A stretch of 61,953 bases of DNA from CAYFQH01 sp964345215 (GTDB taxonomy: Bacteria; Bacillota; Clostridia; Christensenellales; Aristaeellaceae), in contig CAYFQH010000006.1 of assembly GCA_964345215.1 (NCBI GenBank), positions 1 through 61,953 of the forward strand, written 5' to 3'. The notes below the pieces were generated by a model, which ran no database searches, was not told where the DNA came from, and worked only from the letters and a program-made list of their open reading frames with translations. This document shows, in pieces, positions 30,861 through 38,781 of this stretch (positions are counted from its first letter, which is position 1; each line of letters starts with the position of its first letter). A program made the position numbers and the translations under genes.

Positions 30861-32617
30861 GACGCTAACTCCTCCTCGCTTAGTTGAGACATGGCGATTT
30901 CTTTATACACATCGCAGGTTTTTAAAAGCTCTTTATGGGTACCCTTGCCTGCAATCTCTCCTTCATCCAGTACAATAATCATATCTGCGTCCATAATGGT
31001 ACCAATACGCTGGGCTACGATTAAGTTGGTTACATTGGCTGTTTCTTTTTTAAGGGCGCTTCTAAGCACTCGGTCGGTTTTATAGTCAAGTGCCGAAAAA
31101 GAGTCGTCGAATATGTATATTTCTGGTTCCCGGCAAACAGCCCTGGCAATAGAAAGCCGCTGTTTTTGCCCGCCAGACACATTGGTACCGCCCCTGGCAA
31201 TGGGTGCCTGATAGCCCCCCTCCATATTCTCTACAAAATCCGTTGCCTGGGCAATGCGGATGGCTTTACGAATGCCCTCTTCGCTGTATTCGCCCCTGCC
31301 GTTTTCACCATAGGCCACATTTGATTCAACAGTGCCTTTAAACATTACAGCTTTTTGAGGCACATAGCCAATTTTATTATACAGGGCTTCCTGGGTATAG
31401 TCATTTACACTCACCCCGTCAACCAGCACCCGGCCCTCGGTAGGATCAAAAAACCGGGGGACCAGATTAATCAAGGTGGATTTACCGCTGCCGGTAGAAC
31501 CGATAAAGGCCACGGTTTCCCCCTGTTTGGCAGTAAAGTTAATGTTTTTAAGCACGTACTCGGCAGCGCCGGGGTATTTAAAGCTTACGTTTTCAAACAC
31601 CACTTCCCCTTTTACCCCAGGTTTACCCTGAATTATGGGGCCATCAACAATTTTAGGCTGTGTATCCAGCACCTCATTAATACGCCGGGCCGATACATTG
31701 GCCCTGGGAAACATGATAAAGACCATCACCAGCATCATAAAAGCCATAATCACCTGCATGGCATAGCTTGTAAACACCACCATGTTGGAAAACAGCTCCA
31801 TTCGCTGCGTAAGCCCTGCATTGTTGATTAAGTAGGCCCCAATCCAGTAAATAGCAAGGCTTAGGCCGCTCATAATGGTGCTGATTACCGGCATCATTAT
31901 CGACATGGCCCGGTTGGTGAACAGGCTGGTGTCTGTAAGCTCGGTATTGGCTTTTTCAAACTTCTCCTCCTGGTAATCTTCTGCATTATAAGCCCGCACG
32001 ACCCGAACTCCGGTTAGGTTCTCCCTGGTAACACGGGTCAGGTTATCGGTTAAGGTCTGCATTTTCTTAAATTTTGGCATTACAAACACCATAACCAAAA
32101 GAACAACCAGCAGCAAAAGCCCAACAGCCCCTGCCGTTGCAACAGACCATTCAATGCCCTTGCCGGCAATTTTGGTAATGGCCCAAATGGCCATAATAGG
32201 GGCTTTTACAACCACCTGCAGGCTCATGGTTACCAGCATTTGTACCTGGGTTACATCGTTTGTAGAACGGGTGATTAAGCTGGATGTGGAAAAACGGCTG
32301 ATTTCTTCCATCGAAAAGGACTCTACCTTATTAAACATCAAGCTGCGCAAACGCCTGGAGAAAGATGCGGCGATTTTAGCTACAAAAAAGCCCACCGTTA
32401 TTGCAGAAACCAGACTGCCCAAGGCGCACAAAAGCATATAACCCCCTGTTTTCCAAATATCCCCCATGGCACTTCCCGGGGTTTGAACCAGCCGGGTAAT
32501 TTCCGACATATAGTCGGGTATTTTTAAATCCAGCCATACTTGGGAAACGATGAAAATAAGACTGATGCCCATCATCATCCATTCTTTTTTCTTTAGGTAT
32601 TTAAATATTTTGGTCAT
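30857..32617 (-). CDS. Heterodimeric ABC exporter subunit with degenerate ATP site
   Basis: A 586-residue half-transporter: six membrane segments (about 15-305), then an ATPase domain with Walker A GSTGSGKSTLI, signature NVSGGQKQRLS and Walker B IYIFDDSFSALD. There the catalytic Glu is replaced by Asp, and the switch His of the usual AHRL is Gln (VAQRIGT). These replacements mark the BmrC/LmrC-type subunit. It is the first exporter gene after the MarR regulator (114-base gap) and is translationally coupled to the next subunit. GGAGGAA precedes the ATG. Confidence 0.9.
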   Translation of the reverse strand: MTKIFKYLKKKEWMMMGISLIFIVSQVWLDLKIPDYMSEITRLVQTPGSAMGDIWKTGGYMLLCALGSLVSAITVGFFVAKIAASFSRRLRSLMFNKVESFSMEEISRFSTSSLITRSTNDVTQVQMLVTMSLQVVVKAPIMAIWAITKIAGKGIEWSVATAGAVGLLLLVVLLVMVFVMPKFKKMQTLTDNLTRVTRENLTGVRVVRAYNAEDYQEEKFEKANTELTDTSLFTNRAMSIMMPVISTIMSGLSLAIYWIGAYLINNAGLTQRMELFSNMVVFTSYAMQVIMAFMMLVMVFIMFPRANVSARRINEVLDTQPKIVDGPIIQGKPGVKGEVVFENVSFKYPGAAEYVLKNINFTAKQGETVAFIGSTGSGKSTLINLVPRFFDPTEGRVLVDGVSVNDYTQEALYNKIGYVPQKAVMFKGTVESNVAYGENGRGEYSEEGIRKAIRIAQATDFVENMEGGYQAPIARGGTNVSGGQKQRLSIARAVCREPEIYIFDDSFSALDYKTDRVLRSALKKETANVTNLIVAQRIGTIMDADMIIVLDEGEIAGKGTHKELLKTCDVYKEIAMSQLSEEELAS

Positions 32618-32731
32618 CCAAATATTCCTCCCTATCCATTGATATACGTATAAGCCCTTTTGTTAGTCTTTTATTATAAGGCCCCGGTTTCATCGGCTGC
32701 CTTTCCTCAAAACAAGTATTACTTAAGCCCC

Positions 32732-33160
32732 TTATTCCCTCGGCTCGGCAGAAATGGCCGCCAGTTTTTGGCTGATGCGTACATATTCACGGGCGTCCTC
32801 CTCCCCCAGCAGGGAAAGAACATTTGCCGTATTTTGAGTCATAACAGCCCTGTGCTCTTTAGCAAAATCCTTTCCTTTTTCCGTTAAGGCAACAGGGGTT
32901 TTGCGCCTGTCGCTAGGGCTTGTGCTGCGGGTGATAAAGCCTTTTTTCTCCAAGCTGTTCAGCACCGTTGCCACCCTGGCAGAGCTGACTTTCATTTTTT
33001 CACCAATCATCCCCGGCAGCATTTCATCCCCCTCCATATGAAGAAGGTTTAACACCACCATTTCACCCTGCATGGCCTCATACATTTTTTTGTGGGGCCG
33101 TGATTGGTGCATCGCCATAACACTTTGCAGCAATTTTTGAGCCAGGTCTTCATAGTCCAT
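32732..33160 (-). CDS. MarR-family regulator of the ABC exporter
   Basis: A 142-residue winged-helix protein: VVLNLLHMEGDEMLPGMIGE, then the recognition helix KVSSARVATVLNSLEKKGFI and the wing RSTSPSDRRKTPVALTEKG with the DxRxxxxxLT pattern. It heads the operon with the two exporter subunits, and a palindrome lies just upstream of its start. Autoregulated repression relieved by a transported compound is the usual mode for such loci. AAGGGGA precedes the ATG. Confidence 0.9.
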   Translation of the reverse strand: MDYEDLAQKLLQSVMAMHQSRPHKKMYEAMQGEMVVLNLLHMEGDEMLPGMIGEKMKVSSARVATVLNSLEKKGFITRSTSPSDRRKTPVALTEKGKDFAKEHRAVMTQNTANVLSLLGEEDAREYVRISQKLAAISAEPRE

Positions 33161-33467
33161 GTAGATTCCCCTTTTAATTAACTAACGGTGTTAGTATCTA
33201 ACACTATTACATATTAATCTTTTTTTATTGGCCGTCAACACAAAGGAGCAGCTTTTACACTTCGTTCATATTTATACGAATCCATTTATTTTTGACAGTC
33301 TAAGCAGGAGGAATACCCCCTGCCAACACTATTTTTTATAAAAAGAGCTGCTGTGTTATACATAGCCTTAAAAGGCGCAAAGCAATTTTTGTTTTGTCAA
33401 ATAGTATTTTTTATTTTTTCCTTTTTCATCCAGCTAACTGTTTCCTTTAACGTATCATCCAGCCCTT
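33161..33467. other. 307-bp region between MarR and MFS genes
   Basis: It holds the MarR palindrome at the left end and a GCAGG..CCTGC hairpin at 33305-33322. At the right end (33412-33468), read on the minus strand, is a 26-codon open stretch that resembles the last residues of a short-chain dehydrogenase or epimerase. Confidence 0.4.
33188..33204. promoter_or_regulatory. MarR operator candidate
   Basis: GTGTTAG-TAT-CTAACAC is a perfect 7-3-7 palindrome, preceded by CTAAC (33182-33186), which repeats part of an arm. It lies 28 bases upstream of the MarR start codon. Confidence 0.65.
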
Positions 33468-34655
33468 TCACCTGTTCTTAGCGCCTTCTTCCGGGTCTCC
33501 TTGGACTTTTTTATATAAAAGCTTAATCATGAAAGCCATAAGGGCCAAAAGCAGCCCAGCATAAACAGGAAATAGGCCGTAACCCAGCTTTGTCCCTAAA
33601 AAGCCGAAGAGAGGGGGCATAAAGGTGGTGCCTGTATATGCTCCAGCCATTTGCATACCCATAATCACCTGAGAGTTTTTACTGCCGAAGTTTTTAGGGG
33701 TTTCATGTAAAAGACTTGGAAAAATAGGCGCACAGCCAAGACCGATTAAAAACAGAGCAATCAGCAGGCTATGGCCGCCCACGGGCAAAAACAGCAGCCC
33801 TATGCCCAAGGCAATCACCCCGGTGCCTATGCCTATCATTTGCCTTTGGCTCAGTTTCATTGCCCCAAAGCCCGAAAGGAACCGGCCCAAGGTAATACCC
33901 AAATAGTAAAGAGATATCCAACCCGCAGCTTGCTGGCTGCTCACCCCCCGCACCAATACCAAATAGCTGCTGCCCCATAAACCCACCGTGGCTTCAAGGG
34001 CGCAGTAGCAAAAAAAAGCCAGCAAGGCTTCTTTTACACCAATCATTTTAAAAGCGGCAAAAAGACCGGAACCCTTGCCCTCATCGGTGGTATTTTGCTG
34101 CCCTTCCCCCAATGCTTTTTTCCAAAGGAGTAAGGTGGCAAAAAGCACCGCAACCAATGCCAGTTGAATGAACCCTACTGCCCGGTAGCCCATTGGCCAG
34201 CCACTGCCTTTTAGCAAATAATAGCCCATAATCCCCGGCCCGGCCGTTGCCCCAAGGCCCCAGAAACAATGGAGCCAGTTCATGTGCCTGGCCTTATAAT
34301 GCAGGGCAACAAAATTGTTCAGCGCTGCGTCAACAGAGCCGGCCCCAAGGCCCAAGGGTACTGCCCACAGGCATAAGGCCCAAAAATGCCTGGAAAAAGA
34401 AAAGCCCAATAGGGCAACTGCCGTCATCCATACGCTGATAAAGGTAGTTAGCCCTGTTTTAAGGCGGCGAATCACCTTGCTGCTAAATAGGCTTGAAATA
34501 ATGGTGCCTGCGGCAATAATCATCGAAATAATCCCCGCATTGGCAACAGACACCCCCAAACCCTGGTACATAACAGGCCAGGCGCTGCCAAGCAGGGCAT
34601 CAGGCAGGCCCAGGCTAATAAAAGAAATATAAATAATCATGAGTAAAGCAGTCAA
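33468..34655 (-). CDS. MFS transporter
   Basis: A 395-residue membrane protein with twelve predicted hydrophobic segments in two halves. The first, MTALLMIIYISFISLGLPDALLG, resembles the FucP/YfkF-like group. Conserved pieces are SSLFSSKVIRRLKTG in the 2-3 loop, VPLGLGAGSVDAALNNFVAL in segment 4 and GCAPIFPSLLHETPKNFG in segment 10. The start is TTG with AGGAGG eight bases upstream. The GLPDALLGSAWP opening and the AALNNFVALHY motif resemble transporters for sugars or small polar compounds; the substrate is not certain. It stands alone. Confidence 0.8.
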   Translation of the reverse strand: MTALLMIIYISFISLGLPDALLGSAWPVMYQGLGVSVANAGIISMIIAAGTIISSLFSSKVIRRLKTGLTTFISVWMTAVALLGFSFSRHFWALCLWAVPLGLGAGSVDAALNNFVALHYKARHMNWLHCFWGLGATAGPGIMGYYLLKGSGWPMGYRAVGFIQLALVAVLFATLLLWKKALGEGQQNTTDEGKGSGLFAAFKMIGVKEALLAFFCYCALEATVGLWGSSYLVLVRGVSSQQAAGWISLYYLGITLGRFLSGFGAMKLSQRQMIGIGTGVIALGIGLLFLPVGGHSLLIALFLIGLGCAPIFPSLLHETPKNFGSKNSQVIMGMQMAGAYTGTTFMPPLFGFLGTKLGYGLFPVYAGLLLALMAFMIKLLYKKVQGDPEEGAKNR

Positions 34656-34713
34656 AAAACCAGCCTCCTGTTATAAATTGCCCCTATCATAACGGCTTTT
34701 TGCCTTTATAGCA

Positions 34714-34749
34714 ACAAAAAAGGCCCTGAGCTTTTTAAGCAGCAGGGCC
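34714..34749 (-). terminator. Terminator of the second SH3-domain gene
   Basis: GGCCCTG / CAGGGCC stem; on the minus strand it is followed by TTTTTTTG. It lies about 70 bases after the stop. Confidence 0.75.
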
Positions 34750-34815
34750 ATGATGTTTACCGTATTTTATGAGAAAATCAGCAAGAATGCTTTGGGGGTG
34801 TTTGCAGCTATTCTT

Positions 34816-36549
34816 CTAGCCATTATCTCCCTTTTTAGACTGGGTTTTGGGAAAAAGATGAATAATATTACTGCTGTCGGTTATACTGCCCGGGTTTAAA
34901 ATCGGCACCAGGTACACTGCTTCAATCGGTTGGGTAATGGTCATTTCCCCTTTAAAGTAAGTGGGCAGTTTTTCCTCTCCTTCAAAGGCGTAGTTTAAAT
35001 CCCCGGTTTTAATGCCGTTTACATACACTTCGTATTTTTTAATGGGGGCGTTGGTAATAAAATTGGGGCTATAAGTTAAAGTAGTTTCAAGGGTATACAC
35101 ATCTTTTTTTTCGTCCGGCATCATTTTAGCCACAGCCCTGTAGCCAATATCCGCCCTGTGGTTTACCGTTGCCTTGCCGGAAAAAACCTCCGGTGTAGGC
35201 TGAGGTGTAGCCTTCGGTTTTGCAGATGCCGCCGCCTTGCCGGTTGCTCCTGGGGGTATCACCTGGGCGGTAGGCTTGGGCGGCTCCTCTTTATAAATGG
35301 CGCTGGTATGGATAAAACCATATTTCCCCTCGATGAGGGATGGGTACCAATCGTAAAAAATGCCCATGATTTCAGCCTGTTTGATGCCGGTAAACAGCTT
35401 TAAGGTGGCTGCTCCTTCCCTTGGCTGGGTAAGAAGCTTCAACTCCTTTTCTACCACTTCTTTAACCGCCGCATTGGCAAACTTTTTCCAAATGCCTAAC
35501 TTTTGATCAAACTGGGGTTTAAATAGATCCGCCTTTAATACTTCCTGGCCTACAAGCAAAAAGTTCTTGTTCATATAGCCTGTAGCCGCTCCAACCCCCA
35601 TGCCTACCCGTACCTTTGCCCAGGTTTCATCTACCTGGTGGGTTAGGGTTACATATACGCCCCCATAATAGTTGCCCAAAACCTCCCCGGTGCTGCCGGG
35701 GGCCTTGCGTAAAATCAGCCGATCTTCCTTATCTTTTTCGGGGCTTTTGACCATGGCCAAGGCACCTTTTTGAAAGGCAATTTCCTCGTCTTTTACTTCT
35801 ACTTCTTTTCCGTCCTTCATAATCAGGGGTACCAAAGTCATCTTAGCAGGGTTTTGAGCAGCGGCCTTTTTAGACCCTTCCGCTGCATCTGTAGGGGTTG
35901 GGGAAGATGCCCAAAAGGATTTCATTTCTCCTTCAAAGTACTGGAGGGGCTCCTCCTGCCCTTTTTCAGGCTCCAGGCGGCCCAGGCTCTGGTTCGCCTC
36001 ATATAGATTAAAGCCTACAATACCTTCATCCTGTTTTTGCCCTTTTGGGTAAATAACCCTTATGCGCATCTGTCCTTGCTCCGGCTGGGTTTTGCTTGTT
36101 GTAATCATGCCCAGCACCCAGGCACCCCCTGCAGTAAAATGATAAGCACTATAATCCTCCACTTGAACAAGCGGGGGTATCAACCCATAGGCAGGTTCCG
36201 GGGTAATGCTTGCCCCTGCATCTAGGCCGGGGATGGGGGCTGCCTTTGGCAAAGGGGAAGCCTCTTCATCCGGCGCGGCAAGGCTAGGGCCAACCGTTGG
36301 CAGCGGGGAAGAAGGGGCACCTGTACCTGCTTTAGGGCTTTGAACCGGTACCCCAGTGCCCTTTGGCGCTGGTGTAACTGGGGAAGCGCTCTCAGGAACC
36401 GGAGAACTGGGCCCCTGAAGTCCTTTGCCTGTTGGGCTTTGCCCCGGGGCTTTGGCTGTGCCTTCCTCCCCCATTGCAGGCAGGGCAAAAGCACATAAAA
36501 GCAAAAGGCTAAGAATCAGGGATAGGGCTCTTTTTACATTTAACTTCAT
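34816..36549 (-). CDS. Secreted proline-rich protein with SH3-like domains
   Basis: A 577-residue exported protein. Residues 1-27 are a signal peptide (VKRALSLILSLLLLCAFALPAMG). Residues ~30-115 are a Pro/Ser/Ala/Gly-rich spacer (SPVTPAPKGTG, SPLPTVGPS). A beta-rich region at ~130-260 (IRVIYPKGQKQDEGIVGFNLY ends in YFEGEMKSFW) is partly repeated at ~475-570 (YVNGIKTGDLNYAFEGEEKL, YFKGEMTITQ). Between are two SH3-like units: DRLILRKAPGSTGEVLGNYYG...GYMNKNFL and KLLTQPREGAATLKLFTG...YGFIHTSAIY. It is a larger paralogue of the protein at 9.3-10.4 kb. AAAGGAG precedes the ATG. A cell-envelope role is inferred; no enzyme domain is visible. Confidence 0.7.
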   Translation of the reverse strand: MKLNVKRALSLILSLLLLCAFALPAMGEEGTAKAPGQSPTGKGLQGPSSPVPESASPVTPAPKGTGVPVQSPKAGTGAPSSPLPTVGPSLAAPDEEASPLPKAAPIPGLDAGASITPEPAYGLIPPLVQVEDYSAYHFTAGGAWVLGMITTSKTQPEQGQMRIRVIYPKGQKQDEGIVGFNLYEANQSLGRLEPEKGQEEPLQYFEGEMKSFWASSPTPTDAAEGSKKAAAQNPAKMTLVPLIMKDGKEVEVKDEEIAFQKGALAMVKSPEKDKEDRLILRKAPGSTGEVLGNYYGGVYVTLTHQVDETWAKVRVGMGVGAATGYMNKNFLLVGQEVLKADLFKPQFDQKLGIWKKFANAAVKEVVEKELKLLTQPREGAATLKLFTGIKQAEIMGIFYDWYPSLIEGKYGFIHTSAIYKEEPPKPTAQVIPPGATGKAAASAKPKATPQPTPEVFSGKATVNHRADIGYRAVAKMMPDEKKDVYTLETTLTYSPNFITNAPIKKYEVYVNGIKTGDLNYAFEGEEKLPTYFKGEMTITQPIEAVYLVPILNPGSITDSSNIIHLFPKTQSKKGDNG

Positions 36550-36739
36550 AGGTGCTGCTCCTTTCGGTTGTTCCTTTTTATATTGCAGCCGGGCTCAATG
36601 CCGGCCCAGAGTTTGTTCTACCTATTATAACGAACCAAGGCCTCCTTTTGTTCCCTGTTTTACAATAATCTTCCTACGCTTTTGTATTTAGCTTAAAAAC
36701 AAAGGTGAAAAAAAGAAGAATTTTATATATAGCTAATAT

Positions 36740-36878
36740 TGCACAAAAGGAGGGGCGATAAAAAGGGGGGAGGGTGCTGAAAATAATAAAAAGCACAGGA
36801 ACTGCATCGCTGTTTTGAGGTTTTTTGGCGATGTTTTGCGTGAAAAGGCTCCTCCTTTTATGGTGCCCAACTTGTGCA
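36740..36878. repeat. Dispersed repeat, copy R2 (139 bp)
   Basis: Starts TGCACAAAAGGAGGG, identical over 15 bases to R1, and ends CTCCTCCTTTTATGGTGCCC then AACTTGTGCA. Core matches to R1 include AAAAAGC..AGGAA, CGCTGTTTTGAGGTTTTTT and GGCGATG.TTTGCGT. Inverted ends suggest a MITE-like or structured RNA element. Confidence 0.7.
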
Positions 36879-36982
36879 GTATTGCCTACAGTTGCTTCCC
36901 CAATCATTTTTTACTATAAGGATAGCCAATGGGGCTGCCCCGCTCACAAAAGCAAAGCGAGACCCTTCTCTTTGCCGTCATT

Positions 36983-37010
36983 TTAACAATTGCAAATAAT
37001 TTGCTATACT
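36983..37010 (+). promoter_or_regulatory. Promoter with internal palindrome upstream of the sigma-factor fragment
   Basis: TTAACA (36983-36988) and TATACT (37005-37010), 16 bases apart. The spacer holds GCAAAT-A-ATTTGC (36992-37004), a perfect 6-1-6 palindrome suited to a repressor. Confidence 0.55.
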
Positions 37011-37049
37011 ATATACCATCATGAGAATTCTTTTTATGTAGAAAATGCC

Positions 37050-37185
37050 GCTCAGAAAAAATAAGAAAAAAGCAAGGGTTTTTCGCAGAAGAAGCGAAAA
37101 AAGCACAAGAATAGCCCTGCTACTTCCATGGTTTTGCCGGTGTTTTAGGCAAAACAGCTACCTTTTGATTGTACCCAACGTGTAC
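37050..37185. repeat. Dispersed repeat, copy R3 (diverged)
   Basis: Matches R2 at AAAAAAGCACAAGAATAGC and especially at the right end (TACCCAACGTGTACGGTGTT versus TGCCCAACTTGTGCAGTATT). The left end is less conserved. It would lie in the untranslated leader of the sigma-factor fragment. Confidence 0.6.
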
Positions 37186-37232
37186 GGTGTTCGCCTGGCC
37201 TACCTTTTTCATCCCTGCCCGGAGGAACCAAA

Positions 37233-37526
37233 ATGAAAAATCAAACTGCCTTTTTTGATCAACTCTATAACCTTTATTATCCCTCCCTGGCGGGTATGTG
37301 CTGGGCTAAGGTTCATTACGACCTAAGCTATACAGATTTAATTGACGAAACTCTGCAGGAGGTTTTTTTGCTTGCCTATAAAAGTTACGACAGCCTAAAA
37401 GACCACCCAAATGTACTAGGCTGGCTGATGACCGCCTGTAACAACCGCCTGCTGCCTTACGCAAAACAGCAGCGCTACCGCCAAAGCCGCCACGCCTTTT
37501 CAATTGCATACTTTTTACCCCTTTGA
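37233..37526 (+). pseudogene. RNA polymerase sigma factor (ECF-like), 3'-truncated
   Basis: The 97 residues correspond to region 2 of a sigma-70 family protein: FDQLYNLYYPSLAGMCWAKV, IDETLQEVFLLAYKSYDSLK with the DxxQExF-like motif, and HPNVLGWLMTACNNRLLPYA. Region 4 with its helix-turn-helix is missing, and after RQSRHAFSI the frame reads AYFLPL and stops. Typical ECF factors are ~160-190 residues. GGAGGAA precedes the ATG by seven bases and a promoter is present, so it could still be expressed as a fragment. The adjoining XRE gene is also broken, so the locus is decaying. Confidence 0.6.
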
Positions 37527-37532
37527 TATGAT

Positions 37533-37790
37533 TTACAAATAGTGGAGCAGGAAAACCCATTCATACCTGTGCTTTTTCCCCTCGGTAACTTCGGCGTTTT
37601 CTTTTAAAAGGTAATCAACGGAAACGTCAAAAATGTTTCCAATCATCAGCAGCTTTTCCGTTTCAGGAAACCCTTGATTGTTTTCCTACCTGCTAACAGC
37701 CTGCCTGGAAGTGTTTAGTTGCCCGGCTAAATCCTCTTGAGACATGCCTTTTTCTTTTCTAAGTTTGAGCAGTTTTTCACTACATGTCAT
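37533..37790 (-). pseudogene. XRE-family regulator with an internal amber stop
   Basis: The frame starts MTCSEKLLKLRKEKGMSQED, then LAGQLNTSRQAVSR, a standard XRE helix-turn-helix. The next codon (37688-37686) is TAG where the family has Trp (SRWE). The same frame continues ENNQGFPETEKLLMIGNIFD, VSVDYLLKEN, exactly what should follow. A single G-to-A change TGG to TAG explains it. GGAGGGTACCATC precedes the ATG. It converges on the truncated sigma factor. Confidence 0.75.
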
Positions 37791-37970
37791 GATGGTACCC
37801 TCCTTATGTTTTGAATGGTTACAGCGTAGCAAGGATAGGAGAATCAGACCATCATCCAGGCAATGCAATTTGTCAACCTGAGGTTGCATATCTAAAAAAG
37901 GCCTTTCAAACCTTCTTGTTTCGACTTTTTATGTGCTTTTTTATCATAGCGAAAACCTAATCAAAAAACA

Positions 37971-38009
37971 AATAACCCGCCCCTATTATACTGAAAGGAG
38001 CGGGTTATT
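37971..38009. terminator. Terminator of the glutathione peroxidase gene
   Basis: AATAACCCGC and GCGGGTTATT form a perfect 10-bp stem with a 19-base loop; on the minus strand TTTGTTTTTTG follows. Confidence 0.75.
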
Positions 38010-38028
38010 AATGTTAATGGTGCCGCAA

Positions 38029-38565
38029 CTATGCCAGCAGCTTATTAATCTCCGCCTCTACCTTATCAAGGCTGTAGGCGGGAGAGAAGCGGGCCACCAC
38101 GTTGCCCTTTTGGTCAATTAAAAATTTGCCGAAGTTCCATTTTATATCTCCGGGTTTATTATCGGGGGTATACTGCTTTACCCTCTCTTCAAAGGCATTG
38201 CTTTCGGTATCGCCGGTATCCTCGGATCTTTCCTTCTTCAGCCACACATACAAAGGATGGGCATTCTCCCCGTTTACCTCAATTTTAGAAAAACGGGGGA
38301 AGGTAGTGCTATAGTTGATGGTGCAAAATTCGTTAATTTCCTCATCGGTACCGGGAGCCTGTTCTAAAAACTGGTTAGCAGGAAAATCCAGTATTTCAAG
38401 GCCTTTATCCTGGTACTTTTTGTATAGTTCCTGCAGGCCCTCGTACTGGGGGGTAAGCCCACACTTGGTGGCAGTGTTGACCACCAACAGCACCTTACCA
38501 TCGTAGTTTTTTAAAGATACGCTGCGTCCCAGGTTGTTTTTTACGGTAAAATCATATATATTCAT
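38029..38565 (-). CDS. Glutathione peroxidase family protein (cysteine form)
   Basis: A 178-residue thiol peroxidase. VVNTATKCGLTPQYEGLQEL carries the catalytic residue as Cys (TGT codon), not selenocysteine. FPANQFLEQAPGTDEEI and KWNFGKFLID contain the conserved Gln and Trp-Asn of the active site. A cysteine in INEFCTINY may be the resolving Cys, implying thioredoxin as reductant. Despite the selenium-type cluster elsewhere, there is no in-frame TGA here. It stands alone with its own terminator. Role: reduction of peroxides in an otherwise anaerobic cell. Confidence 0.9.
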   Translation of the reverse strand: MNIYDFTVKNNLGRSVSLKNYDGKVLLVVNTATKCGLTPQYEGLQELYKKYQDKGLEILDFPANQFLEQAPGTDEEINEFCTINYSTTFPRFSKIEVNGENAHPLYVWLKKERSEDTGDTESNAFEERVKQYTPDNKPGDIKWNFGKFLIDQKGNVVARFSPAYSLDKVEAEINKLLA

Positions 38566-38652
38566 TGTTCTTCCTCCTGTTAAATCAAATAGGACTATTC
38601 CCTTTTTATATGTATACCCATAAAAGAGCCCCTACTAACAGGAATTTGTTTT

Positions 38653-38748
38653 TTATTTTCTGATGCGTCCCTCTTTGTAAAAACGGTAAGCCTGCTTTAT
38701 TTCAGCAACCGGGGAAGCTTCAAGGGCAAATTTTTTTCGAAATTCCAC
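38653..38748 (-). CDS. Possible 31-residue basic peptide
   Basis: A GTG at 38748 has AAGGAG seven bases upstream and opens 31 codons: MEFRKKFALEASPVAEIKQA, then YRFYKEGRIRK and a stop. It begins 33 bases after the ArsR-type gene on the same strand. The strong ribosome binding site and helix-forming composition support translation, but it is short and I recognise no family. It could be the tail of a decayed gene. Confidence 0.35.
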   Translation of the reverse strand: MEFRKKFALEASPVAEIKQAYRFYKEGRIRK

Positions 38749-38781
38749 AAGCCCTCTCCTTATGGTTAGGGCGGCAATAGA

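Larger units (their letters stand above)
36550..37232. other. 683-bp intergenic region with two dispersed-repeat copies
   Basis: It carries repeat copies R2 and R3, a promoter/operator for the sigma-factor fragment and a GCCGGGC/GCCGGCCC hairpin near 36588-36607. No gene is visible. Confidence 0.6.

Noticed and set aside
38029..38565. Selenoprotein form of glutathione peroxidase
   Set aside because: The catalytic codon is TGT (Cys), so no selenocysteine is needed despite the selenium-type cluster.
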